Shown here piece after piece: positions 1 through 9,464 of a DNA stretch of 64,000 nt (position 1 is its first letter; the number at the start of each line of letters is the position of its first letter). The stretch lies in assembly GCA_001916965.1 (NCBI GenBank), contig MNTL01000002.1, positions 124,001-188,000 on the forward strand, given 5' to 3'. The DNA comes from Roseburia sp. CAG:10041_57. GTDB lineage: Bacteria; Bacillota; Clostridia; Lachnospirales; Lachnospiraceae. The position numbers were made by a program, and so were the translations under genes. The notes under the pieces were generated by a model. It saw nothing but the letters and a program-made list of their open reading frames with translations, had not been told where the DNA came from and did no database searches.

Positions 1-2
1 TC

Positions 3-260
3 TATCAGGGACAGACAGAGCGTATACAGGATTTCTTCCAGAACAGAGCAGAGTATATGCTTTATTATGTAGAGCATCTCGAGGAAATCGAGGACAGCTG
101 GAATGCCATAGAAGCACCTGTACAGCTGCAGGAGCCGGATGAGGCGCAGCCACAGGAGGAGGCATTACCGCAGGAGGAAGCCCCGGATGCAGGTCAGGAG
201 CAGTCACAGGCAGAGAGTGCAGAGAATGTGGAACAGTCAGGAGAGAGCAATGGACAATAG
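3..260 (+). CDS. 3' end of a protein cut by the window edge (possibly CotH-like)
   Basis: An open frame enters from the left edge and ends at TAG 258-260, giving about 85 C-terminal residues. The first 30 or so (IQDFFQNRAEYMLYYVEHL) are a helical segment. It resembles the end of CotH-type spore-coat kinase proteins, which often occur near polysaccharide genes in Lachnospiraceae, but this is a weak recollection and not a firm assignment. The rest is a low-complexity acidic tail rich in Gln, Glu, Pro and Ala with an imperfect QEEA repeat, probably disordered. The next gene starts inside the last codons (11-nt overlap), suggesting translational coupling. Confidence 0.55.
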   Translation, partial: YQGQTERIQDFFQNRAEYMLYYVEHLEEIEDSWNAIEAPVQLQEPDEAQPQEEALPQEEAPDAGQEQSQAESAENVEQSGESNGQ

Positions 261-1416
261 TAAAGATATCATTCTGATGCGATATTTAGGAGAACTGATC
301 AGGGCACAGCTGGAGAACCGGACACCGCAGGCGATACCGGATACGATTACATATGAAGAACTGGAGCAGATCGCATATTCAGCCCAGATGCCATACATGA
401 TACTTGGTGCACTGATCAGACTTCCTCTCACACAGGAGCAGGCACAAAGCTGCCGCAATGCACTGAAGACAAGTACATTAAAGACACTGCTGCAGGTACA
501 GATAGCAGATAGACTACAGGAGAAGCTGGAAGAGGCAGGAATCAGAAATCAGGTATTAAAGGGTGCTGTCATGAAGCACATTTATCCAAGACCTGAGCTG
601 CGGGAAATGAGTGATATTGATTTTATGATCTACGAGGATGACTTCACTGATACGGACAGGATCGTGGAAGAAGCCGGATTTGTGAAGGTTCAGGCAATCA
701 AGCATCATGTCATATATCAGAAAGCACCGTTTCTTACACTGGAGATGCACTGGGATCTTTATGAGAAGACAGTAGATAAGAGTCAGTATATGTATTATAA
801 GGATCAGTTCAGGGCAGTGCCTGCGGAGGGAAAGAAATATACCTATGAATTTAGCAGGGAGAATTTTTATGTGTATATGATTTCACATATGGCCAAGCAT
901 TTTTATGAAAATGGCTGTGGTATCAGAAATCTTGTGGATATCTATGTATTTAACCAAAAGTACGGACACAGCATAGACCGTACACAGGTGGAACAGGAGC
1001 TGAAGAAATGCGGAATCCTGAATTTTGAGAGACAGATGTCTGAGCTGGCTCTAATATGGATGGAGAATAGAAAATGTTCAAAATTTTATGTAAACCTGTT
1101 CCGGTATATGATAGATTGCGGAATATACGGTAAGAGTGAGAACGGAATCTGGAGTCAGCTGTGCAAGCAGAATGCACCACAGCAGAAGAAGAGCTTCAAT
1201 CTGACTTATTATTTCCCGACAGCACAGTATATGAAGGAATATTATCCGTGGCTGGAAGGAAAGGAAGGACTGCTTCCGCTTGCATGGCTCTGCCGAGGCG
1301 TACATGGCCTGCTTCACAGGGATTCCATGGAAAGAGCAAGGACACTCAAGGACAGGGAGAAATACCGCATGATGATGGAGATCTATCACAATCTGAATCT
1401 CAATTTCGTAAAATAG
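250..1416 (+). CDS. nucleotidyltransferase family protein (NTP_transf_5-like)
   Basis: This 388-residue protein fits the uncharacterised nucleotidyltransferase family often found in Gram-positive polysaccharide clusters. Visible signatures are LKG at residues 103-105 followed by a YP motif, then MSDIDFMI with the acidic pair D122 and D124, the expected metal-binding aspartates of the polymerase-beta-like fold. A second half rich in aromatic residues (HMAKHFYENGCGIRNLVDIY) is typical of the family. The start at 250 follows GGAGAG and overlaps the upstream stop; the same frame stays open further left to 139, but that stretch is an Arg-rich shadow of the upstream gene. Substrate is unknown. It is followed by a flippase, so a role in polymer assembly is inferred. 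Confidence 0.8.
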   Translation: MDNSKDIILMRYLGELIRAQLENRTPQAIPDTITYEELEQIAYSAQMPYMILGALIRLPLTQEQAQSCRNALKTSTLKTLLQVQIADRLQEKLEEAGIRNQVLKGAVMKHIYPRPELREMSDIDFMIYEDDFTDTDRIVEEAGFVKVQAIKHHVIYQKAPFLTLEMHWDLYEKTVDKSQYMYYKDQFRAVPAEGKKYTYEFSRENFYVYMISHMAKHFYENGCGIRNLVDIYVFNQKYGHSIDRTQVEQELKKCGILNFERQMSELALIWMENRKCSKFYVNLFRYMIDCGIYGKSENGIWSQLCKQNAPQQKKSFNLTYYFPTAQYMKEYYPWLEGKEGLLPLAWLCRGVHGLLHRDSMERARTLKDREKYRMMMEIYHNLNLNFVK

Positions 1417-1438
1417 GGCAGAACAGAAAGGCAGAATA

Positions 1439-2977
1439 ATGAAGATAAACGAAGGACGTGTGAAGCAGTCTGCTAAAAATATGATATCAGGCTTCCTCTA
1501 TCAGACTGTGACACTCATATTAAGCTTTATATCCAGAACAGTATTTATCAATACTCTGGGGACAGAGTATCTGGGACTGAACGGAATATTTACAGATGTG
1601 CTGTCTCTTCTGTCCATGGCTGATCTTGGCTTTGGAACGGCTATGGCTTATAGCTTCTATAAGCCGCTGGCAGAGCATGATGAGGACAGGATTGCAGCGC
1701 TGATTCATTTTTATAAGAAGGTCTACCATATCATAGCGGTTACGGTTACTGTACTGGGACTTCTATGTGTGCCTTTCCTGAAATACATTGTGAATACGCA
1801 GGAGGAGATTCCCAATCTTACATGGTATTATCTGTTCTCGCTGGCTAATATCGTAATTTCGTATCTTTTTGTATACAAGACTACCCTCATGACTGCAGAC
1901 CAGAAGGATTATAAGATCGTCAATATCCGTATGTGGGCAACCCTGACAAAGACGATACTGCAGATTCTGGCGCTTTATCTGACAGCTAATTATATGCTTT
2001 ATATCATAATTGGTGTGCTGGCACAGTTTCTGACCAATGCGATTGCATCCTGGCAGACACAGAAGGAATATCCTTATATCAGAAATGCCAATACGCAGAC
2101 CAGGGTGGAAAAGGAAGTAGAGCAGGGCATATTTAACAATATGAAATCAGTGTTCATCTATAAATTGAGTGGAACGCTTTTTTCGGCGACAGATAATCTG
2201 CTGATTTCCATGCTCATAGGAACGGCAGCAGTTGGTCTTTACAGTAATTATCTCATGTTAAGTAATAAGCTGCTTCTGATCGAGCAGATTATCTTTTCGT
2301 CTCTGGTGGCAAGTATTGGAAATGTCATAGCCAGGGACAGCCCGGAGAAAAGACTGCAGATTTTTCAGGCAATGCAGTCTGCAAGCTTTATCTTCTGCGG
2401 AATCATTACAGCAGGCTTTGGGTTACTTGCCAATGATGTGATCACAGTATGGCTGGGAAAGGAGTATACCTTCTCCCTGCTGACGGTAATTGCAGTGACA
2501 GTGAACACGTATTTCTCCTGTGCATTGCAGCCTCTCTGGATCTACCGTGATGCGACAGGACTGTATATGAAGACCAAATATATGATGCTGGCGGGAGCCA
2601 TTGTAAATATTGTCTTATCTGTCATTCTTGGCAGATTCATGGGAATTGCAGGTATTATTTTTGCGTCTGCCATTGCAAGACTGAGTACGTATTTCTGGTA
2701 TGAGCCTAAGCTGCTTTTTCACGAATATTTTAACAGCAGGGCAACAGGATATTATATATCTATCCTGAAGAATATCGGTCTGCTTGCCTGTGTGATTGCT
2801 GTGCTGTCCTATGCCTTTTCCGGCTGGGTAGTGACAGACTGGATGACGCTGATTCTTAAGGTCGTAGTAACAGCGGCTGTATGCAGCAGCATATTCGTGC
2901 TGGCATATTGCAGGACAGAAGGGTTTCAGGTCATAATGAATAAGGTACGGCAGATATGTGGACATACAGGGAGATAA
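1439..2977 (+). CDS. polysaccharide flippase (Wzx/PST family)
   Basis: A 512-residue, strongly hydrophobic protein with about 12-14 predicted transmembrane segments. The N-terminal pattern (FLYQTVTLILSFISRTVFINTLGTEYLGLNGIF, seen across residues 20-50) is typical of PST/MviN-like oligosaccharide translocases of Firmicutes. It is expected to flip undecaprenyl-linked repeat units to the outer face of the membrane. It sits 22 nt after the nucleotidyltransferase and just before the GT2-pyruvyltransferase fusion, so it is part of the same operon. A second flippase lies at 45315, so the window serves more than one polymer. Confidence 0.88.
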   Translation: MKINEGRVKQSAKNMISGFLYQTVTLILSFISRTVFINTLGTEYLGLNGIFTDVLSLLSMADLGFGTAMAYSFYKPLAEHDEDRIAALIHFYKKVYHIIAVTVTVLGLLCVPFLKYIVNTQEEIPNLTWYYLFSLANIVISYLFVYKTTLMTADQKDYKIVNIRMWATLTKTILQILALYLTANYMLYIIIGVLAQFLTNAIASWQTQKEYPYIRNANTQTRVEKEVEQGIFNNMKSVFIYKLSGTLFSATDNLLISMLIGTAAVGLYSNYLMLSNKLLLIEQIIFSSLVASIGNVIARDSPEKRLQIFQAMQSASFIFCGIITAGFGLLANDVITVWLGKEYTFSLLTVIAVTVNTYFSCALQPLWIYRDATGLYMKTKYMMLAGAIVNIVLSVILGRFMGIAGIIFASAIARLSTYFWYEPKLLFHEYFNSRATGYYISILKNIGLLACVIAVLSYAFSGWVVTDWMTLILKVVVTAAVCSSIFVLAYCRTEGFQVIMNKVRQICGHTGR

Positions 2978-3008
2978 TGAGTCCCAAAATGAGGATATGG
3001 AGATAAGG

Positions 3009-5048
3009 ATGAGAGAGAGACAAGGCTATATAACGGTAATTGTGCCTGTGTATAATGTAGAGAAATATCTGGACAGATGTATGGAATCTATTCTTGCACA
3101 GACCTATACGAAGCTGGAGATCATACTGGTAGATGACGGGGCTGCGGACAGCTCCGGTGCGATATGTGATTCCTATGCACAAAAGGATGAGAGAGTGCAG
3201 GTCATTCACAAAGAGAATGGAGGACTCTCCAGTGCGAGAAATGCGGCACTGGATATTGCACAGGGGGAATATATCGGATTTGTAGACAGTGATGATTATA
3301 TCAGTGTGGATATGTTCGAGAAATTATATCAGGCCTGTGTACAATATGAGAGTGAGATTGCAATATGCTGCCATTATACGGAGCGTGGAGATCGTCTGCT
3401 GATTGAAGAGCCGATTGTGGATGAGAGCATACAGTATACAGGTGTGGAAGCACTGGAGCTTCTGATACGGGATCAGGGTATCAGAAACTATGCCTGGGAT
3501 AAACTGTACAAGGCATCTCTTTTTCAGAGTATCAGATATCCGGACGGAAGGAATTATGAAGACATTGCAACGACCTATCTTTTATTCTACCGTGCAAAAC
3601 GTATCTGCAGCATTCCCCGGTATCTGTATTATTATCAGATCAGAGAGGGTAGTATCTCGAGTCATGTGGAAGATACGAAATGGCTGGATAACTGCTATCA
3701 GATCATAGTGTCACAGACAGAACGCTATCATTTCATGAAGGAGCATAAGGAGGAGCGGCTCGCAGACCTGTGTCTGGCGCAGCTTGTGCCTTATCTGTAT
3801 GAATATATCAGGCTGGGTCTGCGGCTTCATACATCACTGCACCGTACAGAGGTATTAACTTTGCTGAATAAAGAATGGGAGAACATTCAGAATAATTCCT
3901 TTCTTTCTGCTAAAGACAGAAGGCTGTATAAAATATATACAGCAGCTCCCATAGTTGTGCAGTCATATCAGAGAACGAAGGAAGCTGTAAAGAAAGTACA
4001 GGATTGCCGATATAAATTGAAGAATGCACTGGGAGAGGCAGGTATTTTATCTGTTGACCGGTTTGACTTTCAGCTTGCGAAAGGAAAAGAGAGAAGAATC
4101 ATTTTCTTTGAACTGCCCTGCTTTGATAATCTTGGAGATCACGCCATTGCCTATGCACAGAAGAAATACATGGAAGCCTTGACCGCACAGAGGCCGGAAT
4201 ACCAGCTTTATACAATAGATGGCTGGGACACAGTAGAGGCTGTGATACAGCTCACAAAGGAGATAGGCAAGAAGGATGTGATCGTATGTCAGGGAGGCGG
4301 CAATATGGGAAGTCTGTATGAATTTGCGGAGGCCTTCAGACAGAAGCTTTTGAAAGCTTTTGTGGACAACAGGATCATCATATTCCCACAGACCATCTAT
4401 TTCTCACAGGATGAACAGGGAGAACGGACGAAGAGGAAGATGGTAAAGGTCTATAATAAATGCAAAAGGCTGACTATATGCGCCAGGGATGCAGTATCTG
4501 CACAGACTATGCAGTCCATGTTCACCGCTGATATCGAGAGTGTGAATGATATTGTGGCATATTTGAGCGGCAGAATACCGGTTCAGACGCAGAGAAAAGG
4601 CATTGTACTGTGTCTGCGCTCCGATCTGGAGAGTGCTCTGACAACCGTTGAAAAAAAGGCCTTGCGGCAGGCGTGTACAGAGAAAGCTTCAGATGTACGC
4701 ATAACAGATACCTGTCTTGGAAGAGATATTGACAGACAGGACAGAGAAGCTATGCTTATGAAGAAATGGAGCGTATTTGCCGGGGCGCAGCTGGTTGTTA
4801 CGGACAGACTGCACGGAATGATCTTTTCCCTGATCATGGGAACACCCTGTATCGTACTTGGCAATAATCACCATAAGGTAAAGGCAACCTATGCAACCTT
4901 CAAGGACTGCAAGTATCTGCAATATGCAGAAAATGTCAGGGAGGCCGTGCAGATGATCGCAGCATGGAAGCCTGATGAAATACCGGTCACACCATACAAT
5001 ACAGAAGAATATTATAAAAAACTGGAACAGTTAGTCATTATGCAATAG
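3009..5048 (+). CDS. GT2 glycosyltransferase fused to a polysaccharide pyruvyltransferase domain
   Basis: A two-domain protein of 679 residues. Residues 6-110 form a GT-A family 2 transferase with VDDG (D42, D43) and the metal-binding DSDD (93-96). From about residue 362 a pyruvyltransferase-family domain (PF04230 type) begins with FFELPCFDNLGDHAI and ends with TDRLHGMIF (R600, H602), the conserved RLHG motif. The GT2 half would transfer a sugar and the second half would add a pyruvyl ketal or act on the same glycan. I chose ATG 3009, which has GGAG six bases upstream. In-frame GTG 2958 and ATG 2997 are alternatives; the GTG would overlap the flippase gene by 20 nt. Confidence 0.85.
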   Translation: MRERQGYITVIVPVYNVEKYLDRCMESILAQTYTKLEIILVDDGAADSSGAICDSYAQKDERVQVIHKENGGLSSARNAALDIAQGEYIGFVDSDDYISVDMFEKLYQACVQYESEIAICCHYTERGDRLLIEEPIVDESIQYTGVEALELLIRDQGIRNYAWDKLYKASLFQSIRYPDGRNYEDIATTYLLFYRAKRICSIPRYLYYYQIREGSISSHVEDTKWLDNCYQIIVSQTERYHFMKEHKEERLADLCLAQLVPYLYEYIRLGLRLHTSLHRTEVLTLLNKEWENIQNNSFLSAKDRRLYKIYTAAPIVVQSYQRTKEAVKKVQDCRYKLKNALGEAGILSVDRFDFQLAKGKERRIIFFELPCFDNLGDHAIAYAQKKYMEALTAQRPEYQLYTIDGWDTVEAVIQLTKEIGKKDVIVCQGGGNMGSLYEFAEAFRQKLLKAFVDNRIIIFPQTIYFSQDEQGERTKRKMVKVYNKCKRLTICARDAVSAQTMQSMFTADIESVNDIVAYLSGRIPVQTQRKGIVLCLRSDLESALTTVEKKALRQACTEKASDVRITDTCLGRDIDRQDREAMLMKKWSVFAGAQLVVTDRLHGMIFSLIMGTPCIVLGNNHHKVKATYATFKDCKYLQYAENVREAVQMIAAWKPDEIPVTPYNTEEYYKKLEQLVIMQ

Positions 5049-5065
5049 AACAGAGGGAAAAGAAG

Positions 5066-7393
5066 ATGGGGAATAGAAAAGCAGGCAGAAGCAAGTTCAC
5101 AGAATACAGGATATGGACAGTCCTGCTGCTGGTCATTGCAGTTATGACGGCAAATATATGGGTGATGCAGGCAAGGGCACAGTCAAAGGCCTACGACATA
5201 ACCGGCAAAGAGCTCAATGACATACAGAATTACAAGAAAGGCTGGTATAAGAGCTGGGGCGGTGAATTTGAAGAATCAGGCGGAAGTCTAAGCTCTATCG
5301 TATGGTACAGAGTAGCCCAGCCATCCTACTATATTGTTGCGAACGATTCCAGAATACAGATTGCCATTTCAGAGTACGACAAGGATGGCAAATGGATCAA
5401 ATATTCCGATAAATATCAGAATGGTAGCAAATTCACCAGGCAGACCAATACAGAATACGTCCATCTGACATTAAGCAGCTCTGTCTGGGGGACAGATATC
5501 CAGTCACTTTTTCAGAACGGACTGCAGATAGAATTCTCGACAGAACAGAGGGAAGCCTATCAGGTTCCGACCATAGCTATAAAGGATGCTGATTTTGGCA
5601 GAGCAGATAACTGGAAGGCCGGAGGCTATGTCTATCAGACAGGAGAATGCATCATTGACCGGACTAAGATTGCCTATCAGGCATACTGTATACCAGATGC
5701 CGGAACCTATCAGGTATGGCTTCCGGGAGGATATCTGAAAATGAACATTCTGGAGCTGGACAGTCAGAATAAGGTAATAGCAGGTTCGGATCTTCACAGT
5801 GGACAGAAATGGAAGAAGAATGCAGGTACAGCCAAGATCGCACTGACAGTATATACCAATGACAAGCGACAGGGCAGCTATTCGATAGAAGAATATAAGA
5901 GTCTGATACAGAATTATCCTTCCTTCGGGTTACAGCCATATCAGTCTTACCAGGTAAAAGGCAGGATGGATGCACTCACGGCAGAAGCATTCATGCAGAA
6001 GATGAACGTAGGATGGAGCCTTGGTAATTCTCTGGATTCCAAATGCGATAAGAATAACCGGGGGGCAGACCGGAATCTGAAGCAGGAGCTGAACTGGGGC
6101 AATCCTTATGTGACGAAGGATCTGATAGACTATGTGGCACAGTGCGGCTTCAACACGATACGAATACCGGTCACCTGGTATTACAATACAGGAGTAGATG
6201 AAAAGGGCAGACTCTATATCGGGCAGGAGTGGCTTGCCAGAGTCCAGGAGGTCGTTGATTATGCACTTGCCAATCAGATGTATGTCATATTGAATTCCCA
6301 TCATGACCAGCCTATTCTGTATGCCGGTGTATCAGAGACCGAAATGCAGCAGGTACTGGCGAAATCCCAGAGTCTGTGGCAGCAGATCGCTACATATTTC
6401 AAGGATTATGATGAGCATCTGATATTTGAAGGCTTCAATGAAATCGATAATGTGGAGAAAAGCTGGAATTACAGTGCTCTGGCAGCAGATCAGATGAACC
6501 GTATGAACCAGATATTTGTCACAACAGTCAGACAGACAGGTGGAAACAATGCTTCCAGAATTCTGATGGTTCCTACTTTACTTGACGGAACGAGTGCAGA
6601 TATCCTGCAGGCATTTGTACTGCCGCAGGACACAATAAGCAACAGACTGATCGTGCAGGTGCACTTTTATACGAAGAAATACAATCAGGACATTGAGAGT
6701 GATTTTGCTCAGCTGGAGGCTTTTTCCGACAGAATCGGTGCACCTGTTGTCATCGGAGAATTCGGAACGACTTCTTCCTATCCGGCAGCAGGTATCAGAG
6801 CCAGACAGGCTTCCAACTATGTTGCCAGAGCAGCAGAGCATGGCATGAAATGTATCTGGTGGGACAATAATTCAGATTATGGAGTGATCAACCGACGCAA
6901 TTTCGCAGAATCTGATACGGCAATGCTTCAGGCGCTGATGGATGGGGCCAGAGGAGTTGCATACCAGTCAGTGAATGCAGTGGTGCTTAACCAGCAGTCG
7001 CAATATGAGAATAAGATGCCCAATCTGAGCTCAGGAGTTCTGGAGAACGCTTACTGGGGAACGATTACTGCAACGATACCATGGCAGCAGGCTTCGGTTT
7101 CACAGTGTATGCTGAGTCTGACCGCTACGGGAGAGGCAAGTGATATATGGCTGCAGAGAATCCTTTTCTATAATGCGTCAGGACAGTATCTGTCTGGTAA
7201 GGAGCTTCAGAAAAAGGACATCATAGTAGAAGTACCGCAGGGAACTGCACAGATTAAAATATCCCTGAACAGTCCCGGAAGAAATATATCCTGGGGTGAC
7301 TATGGTACATATCTGACAACCGGGCAGCTGGCAATATCTGTATCAGGTACGGATGCAAGCCAGCTGCAGGCAGTATCAGTATTGGTGAAATAA
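5066..7393 (+). CDS. secreted or membrane-anchored GH5 endoglycanase with flanking beta-domains
   Basis: The 775-residue protein starts with a signal or anchor segment (residues 17-37, WTVLLLVIAVMTANIWVMQA). A beta-rich domain covers about 40-300. A GH5 (cellulase A) catalytic barrel covers about 305-620, and a second beta-sandwich domain ends the chain. Catalytic residues are visible: the acid/base Glu in FEGFNEI (E459) and the nucleophile in VIGEFG (E565). Upstream family markers are GWSLGNSLD, FNTIRIPVTW and NSHHD. GH5 enzymes cleave beta-1,4-type glucans or mannans; the true substrate is unknown. It lies inside a glycosyltransferase operon, so trimming or release of the nascent polysaccharide is plausible, by analogy with BcsZ in cellulose operons. 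Confidence 0.88.
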   Translation: MGNRKAGRSKFTEYRIWTVLLLVIAVMTANIWVMQARAQSKAYDITGKELNDIQNYKKGWYKSWGGEFEESGGSLSSIVWYRVAQPSYYIVANDSRIQIAISEYDKDGKWIKYSDKYQNGSKFTRQTNTEYVHLTLSSSVWGTDIQSLFQNGLQIEFSTEQREAYQVPTIAIKDADFGRADNWKAGGYVYQTGECIIDRTKIAYQAYCIPDAGTYQVWLPGGYLKMNILELDSQNKVIAGSDLHSGQKWKKNAGTAKIALTVYTNDKRQGSYSIEEYKSLIQNYPSFGLQPYQSYQVKGRMDALTAEAFMQKMNVGWSLGNSLDSKCDKNNRGADRNLKQELNWGNPYVTKDLIDYVAQCGFNTIRIPVTWYYNTGVDEKGRLYIGQEWLARVQEVVDYALANQMYVILNSHHDQPILYAGVSETEMQQVLAKSQSLWQQIATYFKDYDEHLIFEGFNEIDNVEKSWNYSALAADQMNRMNQIFVTTVRQTGGNNASRILMVPTLLDGTSADILQAFVLPQDTISNRLIVQVHFYTKKYNQDIESDFAQLEAFSDRIGAPVVIGEFGTTSSYPAAGIRARQASNYVARAAEHGMKCIWWDNNSDYGVINRRNFAESDTAMLQALMDGARGVAYQSVNAVVLNQQSQYENKMPNLSSGVLENAYWGTITATIPWQQASVSQCMLSLTATGEASDIWLQRILFYNASGQYLSGKELQKKDIIVEVPQGTAQIKISLNSPGRNISWGDYGTYLTTGQLAISVSGTDASQLQAVSVLVK

Positions 7394-7404
7394 GGGAAAT
7401 GCAT

Positions 7405-8370
7405 ATGGAGAGAAAAATCAGCATTATTGTACCGGTATATAATGTTGCAGGATACCTGAAAGAAAGTATAGAAAGCATTATAAAACAGACCTATAAGAAG
7501 CTGGAAATCATACTTGTAGATGATGGCTCTACAGACCAGAGTGGTACAATATGTGACCAGTATGCCAGAACAGATGACAGAATCGTGGTAATTCATCAGA
7601 AGAATCAGGGAATCTCTGCTTCAAGAAATGCGGCACTGGAGCTTGCAACAGGTGATTATATCGGCTTTGTGGATTCGGATGATGTGATTCATCCACAGAT
7701 GTACCAGTGGCTTACAGAGGCAATTGATGAGACGGGCGCAGATGTTGCGATCTGCCATGAACTTGCATTCAGTGGGGACTTTTGTGACTTTTCACAGATT
7801 ACGGCTTATCATATAGAAAGTGTAGAGGATAAAAGGCAGGTATTTGCTCATTTCATGGATAGCTGGACCGGTCCGGTTAATTTTGCATGGAACAAATTAT
7901 ACAGAAGAGAGCTGTTTTGCCAGGTGCGATTCCGTGAAAATATCAAAATGGAGGATATGTATATCCAGCCTGAGCTTATGAGCCGGATATCCAAAGCAGT
8001 ATGGCTTAAAGAAGCCTTGTATGGCTACAGGCAGAGACCGGGAAGTACCATGAACTCAGGTAACGGGGATGTGTACAGCTTCTGGACGCAGGCTCTGTGG
8101 CACCAGAGAGAAATTATTTCTGGAAGTGATCTGGCAGATCTCAAAGCGCCCATGGATATATATGTGTTCAAGGAATTGGCCAGACTTCAATATATGGCGA
8201 AAAAAGCAGGATTCTCACAGCTGAGTGGAGAGCTGTATCAGGCCTATAGTAAGAGACTTTATCCATGCATCGAATACAGCAGGTGTTCCATGAAGGACAG
8301 AGTGATCATACAACTGGCATATCGATGTAGGCTTGTGTACTTTCTGTATCAGAGAATAAGGGGGATATAA
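7405..8370 (+). CDS. GT2 family glycosyltransferase
   Basis: A 321-residue GT-A fold transferase. VDDGSTD (D39, D40) binds the nucleotide and DSDD (90-93) is the metal site. ISIIVPVYN at the N-terminus is the usual first strand. The C-terminal third (YGYRQRPGSTMNSG) is shared with the next gene, showing that the two are recent paralogues. ATG 7405 is preferred because AAGGG lies eight bases upstream; ATG 7399 is two bases from the same site and would be badly spaced. Donor and acceptor sugars cannot be told from sequence. Confidence 0.88.
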   Translation: MERKISIIVPVYNVAGYLKESIESIIKQTYKKLEIILVDDGSTDQSGTICDQYARTDDRIVVIHQKNQGISASRNAALELATGDYIGFVDSDDVIHPQMYQWLTEAIDETGADVAICHELAFSGDFCDFSQITAYHIESVEDKRQVFAHFMDSWTGPVNFAWNKLYRRELFCQVRFRENIKMEDMYIQPELMSRISKAVWLKEALYGYRQRPGSTMNSGNGDVYSFWTQALWHQREIISGSDLADLKAPMDIYVFKELARLQYMAKKAGFSQLSGELYQAYSKRLYPCIEYSRCSMKDRVIIQLAYRCRLVYFLYQRIRGI

Positions 8371-8382
8371 AGGGGGCTTTGT

Positions 8383-9348
8383 ATGGAGAATGCACTGATC
8401 AGTGTCATAGTTCCTGTATACAATGTTGCAGCATACCTGGATGCGTGTGTAGGCAGCCTGACAGGACAGACCTATAAGAATCTGGAAATCATACTGATTG
8501 ATGATGGTTCCACAGATCAAAGTGGCGCCTTGTGTGATGAATGGGAGAAGAGGGACACCAGAATCCGCGTAGTTCACCAGAAGAATCAGGGACTGTCGGC
8601 AGCCAGAAACAGAGGACTTGAGAACATCTCAGGCGAGTATGTGGCATTTCTGGATTCGGATGATATCATTTATGAGGATGCTTACCGCAGGATGGTCAAG
8701 GCACTTGAGAGGACACAGGCGGATGTTGCAATCTGTCAGGAGGTGCTCTTCTATGAGGATGGATTCACCTTCCCGGCATATGAAGCTGTGTGGAGAGAAA
8801 AGACAGAAGACAGAGTACAGCTGCTTAAGCACCTGACAGATGCGTGGAATGTCGCGGCTGTCATCGTAAATAATAAGCTGTACAGGAAGAATCTGATCGG
8901 AGAGCACAGCTTTCCGGTGGGCAGGAAAATGGAAGATAATTATTTTAATATGGATGTTTTGTCTGATGCCACAAGGGCTGTGTGGGTAGAGCAGAAGTTG
9001 TATGGATATCGTCAAAGAAAAGGCAGTATTATGAATGATGGAGATCCTGATCTGTATCTTGCCTATAGAGATGCCCTGTTATATCTGAGAAATCAGATCC
9101 GAAAGACGAGCCTTAAGGAGCTGTATCCTTTGTTTGATTCCTATTTTCTGAGAAATATGGCACGCAAAAGAAAGCAGGCGCTGCACAGGGGAATGTCTGA
9201 TATGGCTGCAGAATTAAAGCGGTTCTATATTCAGGTATATAATGAAACGGACACGAAGTGCTTTCCAATAAAGGATAAGCTCAATATCTGGCTGGCAAGA
9301 TACTGCTTTGGGGCATATTGCCTAATTCATTTTGGAAAGAATTTATGA
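8383..9348 (+). CDS. GT2 family glycosyltransferase (paralogue of upstream gene)
   Basis: A 321-residue GT2 enzyme, the same length as its neighbour, with IDDGSTD (D40, D41) and DSDD (91-94). It also shares VHQKNQG, YGYRQRKGSIMN and other blocks with the 7405 gene, so a tandem duplication is likely. AAGGGGG precedes ATG 8383. It is the last gene of the left polysaccharide operon; its TGA (9346-9348) touches a strong hairpin. Confidence 0.88.
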   Translation: MENALISVIVPVYNVAAYLDACVGSLTGQTYKNLEIILIDDGSTDQSGALCDEWEKRDTRIRVVHQKNQGLSAARNRGLENISGEYVAFLDSDDIIYEDAYRRMVKALERTQADVAICQEVLFYEDGFTFPAYEAVWREKTEDRVQLLKHLTDAWNVAAVIVNNKLYRKNLIGEHSFPVGRKMEDNYFNMDVLSDATRAVWVEQKLYGYRQRKGSIMNDGDPDLYLAYRDALLYLRNQIRKTSLKELYPLFDSYFLRNMARKRKQALHRGMSDMAAELKRFYIQVYNETDTKCFPIKDKLNIWLARYCFGAYCLIHFGKNL

Positions 9349-9388
9349 AAATGAATGACAATGAACATAATGAGTTGTCATTCATTTT
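9348..9388 (+). terminator. hairpin terminator after the left polysaccharide operon
   Basis: A perfect 14-bp inverted repeat: AAAATGAATGACAA (9348-9361) pairs with TTGTCATTCATTTT (9375-9388) across a 13-nt loop. The right arm ends in TTTT and an AT-rich stretch. It starts on the stop codon of the GT2 gene. The right arm also supplies a possible -35 box for the next gene. Confidence 0.75.
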
Positions 9389-9403
9389 ATTTCGTTATAG
9401 AAT
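9375..9403 (+). promoter_or_regulatory. candidate sigma-A promoter of the first surface protein
   Basis: TTGTCA (9375-9380), a 17-bp spacer and TAGAAT (9398-9403) each have one mismatch to consensus. The -35 lies in the right arm of the preceding terminator hairpin. The ATG follows about 60 bp later with an AAGGGGG ribosome site. Confidence 0.5.
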
Positions 9404-9464
9404 AAAAATACTATTGAGCTAAACAAAAGTTTATTGGGATTGAGAGAGCAAGGGGGTACTATGT

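Noticed and set aside
139..249. Upstream extension of the nucleotidyltransferase frame to ATG 139
   Set aside because: The extra residues are Arg-rich and come from the out-of-frame reading of the preceding gene; ATG 250 has a ribosome site and gives the expected family start.
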